From Clostridium liquoris (GTDB lineage: Bacteria > Bacillota > Clostridia > Clostridiales > Clostridiaceae), in NCBI RefSeq assembly GCF_002995785.1, contig NZ_PVXO01000041.1:1-44243 (forward strand): DNA of 44,243 nucleotides, given 5' to 3'. Position numbers and translations under genes: made by a program. Shown here piece after piece: positions 34,741 to 42,894 of this stretch; position 1 is the first letter of the stretch, and each line of letters starts with the position of its first letter. The notes beneath the pieces were generated by a model. The model had not been told where the DNA came from, searched no databases, and worked only from the letters and a program-made list of their open reading frames with translations.

Positions 34741-34992
34741 ATGGATATGAATAATTTATTAAATACTTTAGAAAATAGTGATGTTCTTAAGAATTTAGGA
34801 ACTGATGAATTACTTGGGGGCATGCTGAAATCAGGTGGATTTGGAGGACTTGGCAATATAGCATTAATTGCAGTACTAGCAATAGTTTTACTTGGTTTAG
34901 GTGGAGGTAATAATTTTTTAGGGGCAAATAACCAATGCTGTTGTTCTTGTAAAAGACATAAACACCATCACCGCAGACAAAAATGCTGTTAA
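34741..34992 (+). CDS. Small membrane peptide with a Cys/His-rich tail
   Basis: 83 residues: an amphipathic start (MDMNNLLNTLENSDVLKNLG), a glycine-rich linker (GGMLKSGGFGGLG), one membrane helix (NIALIAVLAIVLLGLGGG) and a basic tail with CCCSCKRHKHHHRRQKCC. The tail, with six Cys and several His, looks able to bind metal or be cross-linked. AAAGGTGG precedes ATG 34741; the GTG at 34729 lies within that site. Small Gly-rich membrane peptides with such tails occur in spore formers and may be spore-associated, but I cannot name a family. Confidence 0.75.
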   Translation: MDMNNLLNTLENSDVLKNLGTDELLGGMLKSGGFGGLGNIALIAVLAIVLLGLGGGNNFLGANNQCCCSCKRHKHHHRRQKCC

Positions 34993-35036
34993 ATCTAACC
35001 TATTATATATAATGTAAAAACACTGCAAAGAATAAT

Positions 35037-35075
35037 AAGGCCTATATCTTGTTTAACTATAAGACATAGGCTTTT
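35037..35075 (+). terminator. Terminator before the ArsR-type gene
   Basis: AAGGCCTATATCTT pairs with AAGACATAGGCTTTT (one mismatch), loop of about 10 bases. Confidence 0.75.
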
Positions 35076-35110
35076 AAATATAGATGTAATATTAATAAGG
35101 AGGATATATT

Positions 35111-35476
35111 ATGGATTTAATTATTATCTTAAAAGCTTTTAGCGATGAAAATAGAATTAGAATTTTAAATTTATTAAATCATGGAGAGTTATGTGTATGT
35201 GAAATTGAATATATACTAAATATGTCACAATCCAATGTATCTAGACATTTAAACAGACTAAATTATGCAAAGATAATAGAAAGCTATAAGAAAGCTCAAT
35301 TTGTTTATTATAAGCTAAATGATGATACAATAAAGGAACATCGTTTTATAAAGAGTATATTAAATAATGAACTTTATAAAATTAGACAATGCAAAATTGA
35401 TCTAGACAATTTAAAAAAGTATAGGGAACTAAAAATAGACTGTAATACTATGAACCTGAATAAAATAAATTCATGA
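35111..35476 (+). CDS. ArsR-family transcriptional regulator
   Basis: Winged-helix repressor of 121 residues. It begins directly with the fold (LKAFSDENRIRILNLL), the ELCVCEI segment carries the Cys-Val-Cys metal/metalloid-sensing pair of ArsR-type sensors, and the recognition helix is MSQSNVSRHLNRL. The C-terminal ~40 residues are charged and longer than in minimal ArsR proteins. AAGGAGG precedes ATG 35111. No arsenite pump, arsenate reductase or metal exporter is adjacent, so the regulated gene is not obvious; the ligand is inferred only from the Cys pair. Confidence 0.87.
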   Translation: MDLIIILKAFSDENRIRILNLLNHGELCVCEIEYILNMSQSNVSRHLNRLNYAKIIESYKKAQFVYYKLNDDTIKEHRFIKSILNNELYKIRQCKIDLDNLKKYRELKIDCNTMNLNKINS

Positions 35477-35699
35477 TGAATTGTTAAATATATAGAAAAA
35501 TTTATGTTTTTTAATAATACAGAAAAAAGAATAAATAATAAAGATTTAAGCGTCAACTCCTCCTATTTCATAGCTATTTTGTAGCTTTCGTGTTTATTTG
35601 ACATTGAAGGATTAGACAAAATTTTTGCAGCTGTGATACAATAAAAAAGGTTTTCAGTAAAATATAGTAATATTTATAGTAAATTGGAGGAGGATGAAG

Positions 35700-37079
35700 A
35701 TGAAGGTAATGGTAGTTGGTGCCGGAAAATTAGGATACAAGCTGGCAGAAGCTATGATTAATGAAGATATCTATGTAACGTTAGTTGACTCAAATCCCAA
35801 GGTTTTAGAGAGGATAAATGATCATTTAGACGTACTAACTGTTAATGCAAATGGAACTGATATTGGAGTACTTAAGGAACTTAATATTGAAACCTATGAT
35901 CTACTTGTGGCTGCTACGGACAGTGATGAAACCAATACGGTTATTTGTTCCTTAACAAAAAAAATAGGATGTAAAAAAACCATAGCAAGAATTAGAAACC
36001 CAGAATATGTTCAACAATTAGATTTTGTTAAAAACGAAATGGGTATTGATTATATTATTAATCCTGAATTAGCTACAGCTAATGCCATAGAAAAATATTT
36101 GTTGAAAAGTTATAGTTTTAATTCAGAAGACTTTGCCAGTGGTAAGGTTTCTATGGTGGAGTTTAATTTAAATAGCCTAGAAAATTTTATTGGAAAGAAG
36201 ATAATGGAGCTTGAAGATTTCGAAGACTTATTGATTACGGCTATATCTAGAGATGGAAATGTCATTATCCCACATGGGTCAACTGAATTGATGGAGAATG
36301 ATATTATTTATGTTATGGGTAAAAGTAATAATATTGATAAATTAAATAAAAAACTTAAAGTTTCTATTGATAAAAAGAGTGTAAAAAGAGCAATGATATT
36401 AGGGGGAGGTAAAATAGGTTATTATTTAGCACAGCGACTGACTGCATCTAATATAAATGTAACTATTGTTGAGCAAGATAAAAGCCGCTGTCATTATATA
36501 TCTGAAAGACTTGATAATGCTTTAGTGATACATGGAGATGGAACAGATATTAATCTTTTGGAAGAGGAAGATTTAGCATCTATGGATGCTTTTATTGGAG
36601 TTACAGGATATGATGAACAAAATCTTTTAATGGCATTAATGGCAAAACAATCTGGGGTTAATAAAACAGTAGCAAAAATAAGTAGACCTAGCTATGTACA
36701 TGTAATAGACAAGCTAGGTATAGATGCTGCCATAAATCCTGTAAATATTACTGCAAGTAATATTTTAAAATATATCCGAGGAGGTAAAGTTGTTTCAGTT
36801 TCATTGCTTCTAGGAGGGGAAGGAGAGGTTACAGAGATTATTATAGGTGAAGATTTAACTATAGTTGGAAAACCAATATGTGAATTAGGACTGCCTAAAG
36901 GTATAATTATTGGGGCAATTGTACATAATGGCGAAGTGTTTATTCCCAATGGAAAATCTGTAATTTATCCAAAGGATAGGATCATTGTTTTCTGTTTAAC
37001 ATCAGATATGCCAGCATTAAAAATGTTTTTTAAAAAAAGCAAAGGAGGAATATTAGGTGAACTATGGAATAGTAATTAA
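35700..37079 (+). CDS. trkA: TrkA, NAD-binding regulatory subunit of the Trk potassium system
   Basis: Cytoplasmic gating subunit of 459 residues with two RCK modules: each has a Rossmann NAD motif (MVVGAGKLGYKLAEAM near 5, MILGGGKIGYYLAQRL near 230) followed by a TrkA-C domain (VIIPHGSTELMENDIIYVMG and VFIPNGKSVIYPKDRIIVF). It controls the TrkH pore. The start at ATG 35700 has TTGGAGGAGG 6 bp upstream, better than ATG 35694, which abuts that site. A TACAAT near 35637 may be its -10. No c-di-AMP riboswitch was seen in the leader. Confidence 0.94.
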   Translation: MKVMVVGAGKLGYKLAEAMINEDIYVTLVDSNPKVLERINDHLDVLTVNANGTDIGVLKELNIETYDLLVAATDSDETNTVICSLTKKIGCKKTIARIRNPEYVQQLDFVKNEMGIDYIINPELATANAIEKYLLKSYSFNSEDFASGKVSMVEFNLNSLENFIGKKIMELEDFEDLLITAISRDGNVIIPHGSTELMENDIIYVMGKSNNIDKLNKKLKVSIDKKSVKRAMILGGGKIGYYLAQRLTASNINVTIVEQDKSRCHYISERLDNALVIHGDGTDINLLEEEDLASMDAFIGVTGYDEQNLLMALMAKQSGVNKTVAKISRPSYVHVIDKLGIDAAINPVNITASNILKYIRGGKVVSVSLLLGGEGEVTEIIIGEDLTIVGKPICELGLPKGIIIGAIVHNGEVFIPNGKSVIYPKDRIIVFCLTSDMPALKMFFKKSKGGILGELWNSN

Positions 37080-38526
37080 GGTATTAGGGAAGATATTAAA
37101 GATTGAAGCACTACTAATGGTACCTTCATTGCTAGTATCTCTATATTATAATCAAAATGATAAGCTGCCTTTTTTAATCAGCATTTGTATAATTGGTATC
37201 ATAGGCTTTATCATGTCTAAAAAATCCAATTGCAAAAAAACCATTAAAGCCAAAGAGGGGCTGGCAATTGTAACTATTGGCTGGTTTCTATGCTCTTTAT
37301 TAGGAGCTTTGCCTTTTGTACTTTCAGGAAGTATTCCATCATGGGTAGATGCATTTTTTGAAACAGTTTCTGGTTTAACTACTACAGGAGCAACAATTAT
37401 AAATAATGTGGAAATTCTGCCTAGGGGGATTTTGTTTTGGAGATCCTTTACCCATTGGATTGGAGGCATGGGAATATTGGTATTTACAGTGGCCTTTTCT
37501 CATACCATAGGAGCAGGCGGTTTTCAAATATTTAAAGCAGAAAGTCCTGGTCCTATGACAGACAAAATTGTACCAAGAATTAAGGATACTGCGAAAATTT
37601 TATATATTACTTATTTTGCAATGACAATTTTAGAGATAGTACTGTTGGTAATTGGTGGTATGCCTCTATATGACTCAACTGTTCATACCTTTGGGACAGT
37701 TGGTACAGGTGGATATTCCATTAAAAATTCAAGTATAGGTGCTTATAATAGTACTTATATTCATATGGTAATTGCTATATTCATGATGCTTTCTGGTGTT
37801 AATTTTTCACTCTATTATGCTTTATTTAAAGGTAAATGGAGGGAAGTTTTGAAAGATGGAGAGTTAAGATTATATCTTGGTATAATATTTGTTTCTTCTG
37901 TACTTATTGCCTTAAATATAAATTCAACACTATATCACAACATTGGACTAGCATTTAGAGATGCTTTTTTCCAAGTAAGTTCTATTATTACCACTACAGG
38001 TTATGCAACAGCAAATTTTGATCAGTGGGCGCCTTTTAGTAAGTCCATTCTTTTACTTTTAATGTTTGTTGGAGGCTGTGCTGGATCCACAGGCGGTGGA
38101 ATCAAAAACATAAGGATATTAGTACTTTTAAAACTAATTAAAAGAGAATTTTCTAAGATATTTCATCCAAGAGCGGTGATACCAATAAAATATGGAGAAA
38201 AAGTAATATCAAATGAAACCGTTGCCAGCATAACCAGCTTTTTTGCATTATATATTATCATATTTATTTTAGGAACAATACTTATTTCACTAGAGGGAAT
38301 TGATCTTGAGAGTGCGGCAAGTGCCGTAGCTTCAGCCTTAGGAAATGTTGGACCAGGATTTGGATTTGTAGGACCAACACGAACTTTTAGTGAATTTAGC
38401 GCTTTATCAAAAATGTTACTTTCTGGACTTATGCTATTGGGAAGATTGGAGATATTCACTATAATGGCATTGTTTGCACCTATTACTTGGCGTACACCAA
38501 GGGGTAAATCTGCAGAAGCTGCTTAA
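37057..38526 (+). CDS. trkH: TrkH-family potassium uptake channel subunit
   Basis: Membrane protein of 489 residues with repeated helix-pore-helix units. The selectivity-filter stretches are visible as ETVSGLTTTGATI, GTVGTGGYS, SSIITTTGYATANF and AVASALGNVGPGFG, and the GGCAGSTGGGIKN motif follows the third. It takes up K+ together with TrkA. Translation starts at GTG 37057 after AAAGGAGGAA and overlaps trkA by 23 bp, so the two are coupled. Confidence 0.95.
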   Translation: MNYGIVIKVLGKILKIEALLMVPSLLVSLYYNQNDKLPFLISICIIGIIGFIMSKKSNCKKTIKAKEGLAIVTIGWFLCSLLGALPFVLSGSIPSWVDAFFETVSGLTTTGATIINNVEILPRGILFWRSFTHWIGGMGILVFTVAFSHTIGAGGFQIFKAESPGPMTDKIVPRIKDTAKILYITYFAMTILEIVLLVIGGMPLYDSTVHTFGTVGTGGYSIKNSSIGAYNSTYIHMVIAIFMMLSGVNFSLYYALFKGKWREVLKDGELRLYLGIIFVSSVLIALNINSTLYHNIGLAFRDAFFQVSSIITTTGYATANFDQWAPFSKSILLLLMFVGGCAGSTGGGIKNIRILVLLKLIKREFSKIFHPRAVIPIKYGEKVISNETVASITSFFALYIIIFILGTILISLEGIDLESAASAVASALGNVGPGFGFVGPTRTFSEFSALSKMLLSGLMLLGRLEIFTIMALFAPITWRTPRGKSAEAA

Positions 38527-38610
38527 AGAATATTATAAACATACAAAGGGCAGGAAATTTTAAATACTTATTTCGCTTTTGGGGAAGGTTAATAATGAGG
38601 TGTTTATATT

Positions 38611-39027
38611 ATGCTTAAAAGAGCAATATTAATTTTAATTATTATTCTTTTACCATCAGCAAATATCCATGCTGAAGAATATAAAAAGGTTGAAATTTTT
38701 GATATAGATAAAGGAAAGGTGGTAAAGGTAGTTAAATCAAATTCTAAAATTCAAAAGGCAGCTGTAAGCTATATTAATGAAATAACAGGTATATATTGTA
38801 AATTCAAGCCTATTCCAGATAAGGGCTATGGCATTAAAATCTCTTTACAACCATCTGTAACCATTAAAAATAAATGGATAGACACAGTTATAGATGAAGT
38901 TATTATCATAATTCCAAAAGATGAGGACCCTCCATTTCTAATAATTTTTGAAAATAAAGATAAATTGCTTTGCTTCACCTTTAAAGGAGATATAGATATA
39001 TTATTGAAAAAATTAAGCCTTCCCTAA
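38611..39027 (+). CDS. Exported hypothetical protein
   Basis: 138 residues with a clear signal peptide (LKRAILILIIILLPSANIHA, cleavage likely after HA). The mature part is a mix of short strands and charged loops (AVSYINEITGIYCKFKPIPD, VTIKNKWIDTVIDEVIIIIP). No enzymatic motif was recognised. GAGGTG lies about 10 bp before ATG 38611. It sits between the potassium system and a spore-cortex-type enzyme and could belong to the sporulation set, but that is conjecture. Confidence 0.7.
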   Translation: MLKRAILILIIILLPSANIHAEEYKKVEIFDIDKGKVVKVVKSNSKIQKAAVSYINEITGIYCKFKPIPDKGYGIKISLQPSVTIKNKWIDTVIDEVIIIIPKDEDPPFLIIFENKDKLLCFTFKGDIDILLKKLSLP

Positions 39028-39110
39028 TTTTTAACTATTTAATTTTATATTGTCATTCATATTAATATAATGCATAAACTAAATATATATAGATATTTAG
39101 GGAGGAGTTT

Positions 39111-40526
39111 ATGCTTATTCATGTAGTTAAACCAGGGGAAACACTTTGGCAAATCTCCGTATATTATGGTGTACCTATTGCAAAAACAATGGATGCAAAT
39201 AAACTGCCCAATCCAGGCCAATTGGTAATTGGTCAATCCATAGTGATTCCAATAGAAGGTGTTTATCATACTGTAAGTCCTGGGGAATCATTATGGAGCA
39301 TTGCTCAAACTTATAAAACTAATGTGGCAGGGATTATAAGGGTAAATCAAATTACTAATCCTGCTGCTATTTATCCAGGTCTTAGATTATATATTCCAGC
39401 TCCTTTATATCAGGTTAAACCTGGAGAAACTTTATCTCAAATCGCTAAAAGATATGGAGTTACTGTAGATGATTTGATGAAAGTAAACAATATTTCTGAT
39501 CCAAGTATGGTATATCCAGGACAAATACTGATTATTCCTATTAAAGAAAGACCAGTTGTTAATGTAAACGCATATATAGATCGATATGGACAAGAAGCTG
39601 TGCCGCCAGTGATGGAAGCAGGTAAGTATTTAACTTACTTAAGTCCATTTGCATATAAAATTAAAGAGGACGGTAGTTTGGAGACTATAGATGATGTTCC
39701 AGCAATTAGTGCAGCTTATTCGAAAAATGCAGTACCTATGATGGCCATAACTAATTTTACATCTACTGAGTTAGGAGAAAATGTTGCACATATTGTACTT
39801 AGTAGTAAAGAAATCAGTGAACAGTTGATTACAAATATCATTAAAGTACTAAAAGAGAAAAATTATAAAGGTGTGAATATTGATTTTGAAAATGTACTTC
39901 CACAGGATCGAGAGCTTTATAATCAGTTTCTTAAGCGTACAGTAGACAGTTTGCATAAAGAAGGTTACTTTGTTTCTACTGCTTTGGCGCCAAAAACCAG
40001 TGCAGAGCAAAAGGGATCACTATATGAAGCACATGATTATGAAGCTCATGGCAGAATTGTTGATTTTGTTATTTTAATGACCTATGAATGGGGATACAGA
40101 TTAGGACCTCCACAAGCAATTTCACCATTAAATGAAATAAAAAAAGTACTTGATTATGCGGTTTCTGTTATACCTAAAGAAAAAATTTACTTTGGGTTTC
40201 AATTATATGCAAGAGATTGGGTTCTACCACATGTTCAAGGTGAAGAAGCTGAAACATTTAGTATGCAGCAAGCTATAATAAGAGCGGTTAAATATGGTGC
40301 CGTGATTGAATATGATCCAGTTGCTCAGTCACCATTCTACCAATATAGAGACGAAAAGGGAATAATGCATGAAGTGTGGTTTGAAGATGCAAGGAGTGCA
40401 GAAGCAAAATTTGATACAGTAAAAGCATATAAGCTAAATGGCATTAGCTATTGGGTTTTAGGATATCCATTTCCCCAAAACTGGATTTTACTTGAGGATG
40501 ATTTTACCATTAAGAAACTTTTATAA
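39111..40526 (+). CDS. LysM/GH18 peptidoglycan glucosaminidase, SleL/YaaH-like
   Basis: Spore-cortex-lytic type enzyme of 471 residues. Three LysM repeats come first (HVVKPGETLWQIS at 4, HTVSPGESLWSIA at 53, YQVKPGETLSQIA at 100) and bind glycan. A glycoside hydrolase 18 domain follows from about 150, with the catalytic motif GVNIDFEN (Asp258, Glu260) and LMTYEWGYRLGPP. This is the SleL/YaaH layout, in which the enzyme cleaves cortex fragments during germination. There is no signal peptide, as usual for these coat-located proteins. GGGAGGAG precedes ATG 39111; a terminator follows. Confidence 0.92.
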   Translation: MLIHVVKPGETLWQISVYYGVPIAKTMDANKLPNPGQLVIGQSIVIPIEGVYHTVSPGESLWSIAQTYKTNVAGIIRVNQITNPAAIYPGLRLYIPAPLYQVKPGETLSQIAKRYGVTVDDLMKVNNISDPSMVYPGQILIIPIKERPVVNVNAYIDRYGQEAVPPVMEAGKYLTYLSPFAYKIKEDGSLETIDDVPAISAAYSKNAVPMMAITNFTSTELGENVAHIVLSSKEISEQLITNIIKVLKEKNYKGVNIDFENVLPQDRELYNQFLKRTVDSLHKEGYFVSTALAPKTSAEQKGSLYEAHDYEAHGRIVDFVILMTYEWGYRLGPPQAISPLNEIKKVLDYAVSVIPKEKIYFGFQLYARDWVLPHVQGEEAETFSMQQAIIRAVKYGAVIEYDPVAQSPFYQYRDEKGIMHEVWFEDARSAEAKFDTVKAYKLNGISYWVLGYPFPQNWILLEDDFTIKKLL

Positions 40527-40537
40527 TAATTATGCAT

Positions 40538-40570
40538 AAGAGGGTAACTTACAAAAGTTGCTCTCTTAAT
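40538..40570 (+). terminator. Terminator after the GH18 gene
   Basis: AAGAGGGTAACTT pairs with AAGTTGCTCTCTT with one mismatch and a short ACAA loop, then AATTTAAT. Confidence 0.7.
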
Positions 40571-40773
40571 TTAATATATTATTTACAATTTGGAGAAATA
40601 AGGGTAAAGCAGTTTTAGTTAGAACCTCTAAAATTCGCCCAATTATCTTTACTTTCATTCAAATCCATTGTACTATAATTGAGTGAAAAAATTCAACAGA
40701 GCAAGCAGAAAATCAATTTTTAAAGCTTATAAATCTGTTTATAAAAAATAATAGAAAGGGGCAATGCCATAAT

Positions 40774-40959
40774 ATGGAGGTACATATTTTCTTAAAAGGT
40801 GAAAATCATCCAGTAGTTTATAGTGGAGATAGAATTGATGTTTTAGATTTTCAAATGTCAGGAGTTAAATACAAACAAATAAGATATTTTAGAAAAGGTT
40901 TTAGCAAAAGCGAACTTATAGAAGGATCTATAATTAATAAAATAGTAACTAAGAATTAA
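40774..40959 (+). CDS. Small hypothetical protein, 61 residues
   Basis: Starts MEVHIFLKGENHPVVYSGDR and ends IINKIVTKN; soluble, no Cys, no membrane segment. The pattern of short strands separated by charged turns suggests a small beta-barrel-like fold. AAAGGGGC lies about 14 bp before ATG 40774, a little far. I do not recognise the family. It is convergent with the nuclease-like genes. Confidence 0.6.
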   Translation: MEVHIFLKGENHPVVYSGDRIDVLDFQMSGVKYKQIRYFRKGFSKSELIEGSIINKIVTKN

Positions 40960-40968
40960 TATATATAA

Positions 40969-41538
40969 TCAAAACTCCGGAGAATCTCCAGGGTTTTGGT
41001 TACAGGCTTTTAGTGTCATTAGGGTTTCATATTTCTTAACCAAATCTTTACCATCATATAATTGAAGATTATAATTTGCAGGCAAAGTATTTATGTACCT
41101 TAAAGCTTCCTCAGTAAATATACCAGTGGTTATTAATACCCCATTGGTTATATTACAACCTACCATGGAACCTATTAATTCTTTAGCTGCATTCACATCT
41201 ATTTTAAATTCAGCATTTTTATTATATTTATATGATTTACATTCTACAAAATAAATGTCCATACCTTTCTTGCAAATAATATCCTTTCCTCCATCTAAGC
41301 CTTTACATGACACAGAAATATCTGAGTAACCTTCCTTCCATAGAAAATCTGCGCACCAATTCTTAAACTCCATTGGTGTAAGATTACAAATATCCTCTAA
41401 TATCAAATTACCCTGTTTTAACCTTTCCATATCTTCATCATATATTTTATCTATTTTTAGACATTTAATAGTTTCTATTATTAATTTAATTATATATAGG
41501 CATAAGAAAATAGTAAGAAAAAAATCTATAGATTTCAT
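40969..41538 (-). CDS. Membrane-anchored Mrr-like restriction endonuclease-fold protein
   Basis: 189 residues. An N-terminal membrane helix (about 5-25) is followed by a linker and a PD-(D/E)xK nuclease domain of the Mrr_cat type. LTPMEFKNWCADFLWKEGYS is the leading helix. The active site has Asp86 in GLDGGKDII and Glu99/Lys101 in YFVECKSY, so the catalytic triad is present. GVLITTGIFTEEALRYINTL follows, as in Mrr proteins. It lies 11 bp after a close paralogue on the same strand. Anchoring at the membrane is unusual for a restriction enzyme and points to incoming DNA or extracytoplasmic sensing. Confidence 0.8.
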   Translation of the reverse strand: MKSIDFFLTIFLCLYIIKLIIETIKCLKIDKIYDEDMERLKQGNLILEDICNLTPMEFKNWCADFLWKEGYSDISVSCKGLDGGKDIICKKGMDIYFVECKSYKYNKNAEFKIDVNAAKELIGSMVGCNITNGVLITTGIFTEEALRYINTLPANYNLQLYDGKDLVKKYETLMTLKACNQNPGDSPEF

Positions 41539-41549
41539 ATAACCACTTC

Positions 41550-42119
41550 CTAAATATTATTTGATTGTTGCAATAATAGGGAAATTTCCTTTTCTCTTAT
41601 TGCTCTGTGGATATTAGTTAAGGTTACACCATCATAAATGGAAATGTTGAACTTATTGGGTAATGAATCTATGTATTTTAATGCTTCAGATGTAAAATCC
41701 CCTGTTGTGATAATAATGCCATCAGTTACATTATCATGTTCCAATGTCCCAATAAACCTTTGTACATCAGGTCTGCCTATGGATTCATAATTATCACTAT
41801 ATTCATCTATTTCTTTTGCTGATTTGCACCACACATAAATGGTCTTTTTATACCTAGTGGAAATAATAGTTTTATAGTTTTCATATCTCCATGAGGATAC
41901 TATTTCTATATTTTTATAACCTAGTTTTTCTAGTAAATTAAAGCACCAATTTTCAAAATCACCTATAGATAGCTCTGCTAAATGTTTTCTAGACACCAAT
42001 CCATATTTAAGCCATTGAGATCTGTGACTATTTCTGAGTTCAACATTAAGCTTATTAAGATATTTACTATAATAGGATAAACCTATAAATGTTATGCCTA
42101 TAATGAAAATTACATACAA
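41550..42119 (-). CDS. Mrr-like paralogue with degenerate nuclease active site
   Basis: 189 residues, exactly the length and layout of the next gene downstream: a membrane helix, the helix LSIGDFENWCFNLLEKLGYK, then the core and DGIIITTGDFTSEALKYIDS. The catalytic positions are changed. The GGKD Asp is replaced in RYENYKTII, and the VECK Glu is Trp in YVWCKS, leaving only the Lys. It should therefore not cut DNA and may be a partner or regulatory subunit of the active copy. AGAGGTGA precedes ATG 42119. The two genes are probably an operon produced by tandem duplication. Confidence 0.75.
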   Translation of the reverse strand: MYVIFIIGITFIGLSYYSKYLNKLNVELRNSHRSQWLKYGLVSRKHLAELSIGDFENWCFNLLEKLGYKNIEIVSSWRYENYKTIISTRYKKTIYVWCKSAKEIDEYSDNYESIGRPDVQRFIGTLEHDNVTDGIIITTGDFTSEALKYIDSLPNKFNISIYDGVTLTNIHRAIREKEISLLLQQSNNI

Positions 42120-42327
42120 TTAAATCACCTCTACACTATTATTATTTCAACTTATGTATAAAATATCCATTATATTTAGGCATAATTTAAATATATTTGT
42201 AAATGTGACAAGCTAATGAGTTCATTCCCAATATTTCCTTCAATTCCATAACATATAGTTTTAAATTTAGGTAAAACTTATAATACAAAACAAAATAATA
42301 TATAAAATAAAAAGGGAGGAATTAATT

Positions 42328-42522
42328 ATGGCAAATAGAAGTAATAGAGTATTAGTTCCAGAAGCAAAAGAAGGATTAAATAAATTTAAAATGGAATCAG
42401 CAAGAGAAGTAGGAGTTAACTTAACAAATGGATACAATGGAAATCTTACTTCAAGAGAAGCTGGGTCAGTAGGCGGAAACATGGTTAAAAAGATGGTAGA
42501 GTCCTATGAAAAAAACCTATAA
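42328..42522 (+). CDS. Alpha/beta-type small acid-soluble spore protein (SASP)
   Basis: DNA-coating protein of the dormant spore, 64 residues. The GPR-protease site region appears as KFKMESAREVGV, and the DNA-binding half NGYNGNLTSREAGSVGGNMV is diagnostic. It saturates spore DNA and gives UV and heat resistance, then is degraded during germination. GGGAGGAA precedes ATG 42328. Sigma-G control is expected; a possible forespore-type -10 (GGTAAAACTT near 42270) is present but its -35 is poor. It has its own terminator. Confidence 0.95.
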   Translation: MANRSNRVLVPEAKEGLNKFKMESAREVGVNLTNGYNGNLTSREAGSVGGNMVKKMVESYEKNL

Positions 42523-42534
42523 AGTAATTATATA

Positions 42535-42565
42535 AATAAGCTCAGGCAACTGGGCTTATTGTTTT
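42535..42565 (+). terminator. Terminator between the two SASP-type genes
   Basis: AATAAGCTCAG pairs with CTGGGCTTATT around GCAA, then GTTTT. It is short, so some read-through to the second SASP gene is likely. Confidence 0.8.
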
Positions 42566-42582
42566 AAGCAGGAGGAATAATT

Positions 42583-42780
42583 ATGGTTATGGGAGAGAAC
42601 AACTTCAATAAGCTGACTATATCACATATAGATGAAGACATAAGTAAAGTTAAAATTGAAGCTGCTAAAGATGTAAGTGCTAAAGAAAAAGATAATGGAG
42701 ATATTACCTCAAGAGAAGCTGGAAATATAGTGAAGACAATGATAGAAGCTTTGGAAAGAAATATGATCAATAGGGATTAG
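42583..42780 (+). CDS. Divergent SASP-like protein
   Basis: 65 residues related to the preceding SASP: the cleavage region reads KVKIEAAKDVSA and the C-terminal half NGDITSREAGNIVKTMIEAL, but the glycine-rich GSVGGNMV stretch is shortened and charges are altered. AGGAGG lies 6-11 bp before ATG 42583. The family link is clear from TSREAG; whether it still coats DNA is uncertain. It may be a minor or specialised SASP. It has no promoter of its own that I could define. Confidence 0.85.
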   Translation: MVMGENNFNKLTISHIDEDISKVKIEAAKDVSAKEKDNGDITSREAGNIVKTMIEALERNMINRD

Positions 42781-42824
42781 AGTACAACATATATAATAAA
42801 ATTATTTACACATTCATATAGCTA

Positions 42825-42866
42825 TTAAGGCTGTTGACAAAGTGAATTTGCCAACAGCCTTAAAAA
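42825..42866. terminator. Bidirectional terminator between SASP and coat-like gene
   Basis: TTAAGGCTGTTG pairs perfectly with CAACAGCCTTAA, with further CAAA/TTTG pairing inside and A/T-rich flanks. It sits between convergent genes. Confidence 0.8.
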
Positions 42867-42894
42867 TGTAAATATGCTTTAAGAGTAATTTATC

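Noticed and set aside
35477-35699. c-di-AMP (ydaO) riboswitch before trkA
   Set aside because: The leader lacks the conserved GC-rich elements and has only a minor AGCTA/TAGCT hairpin.
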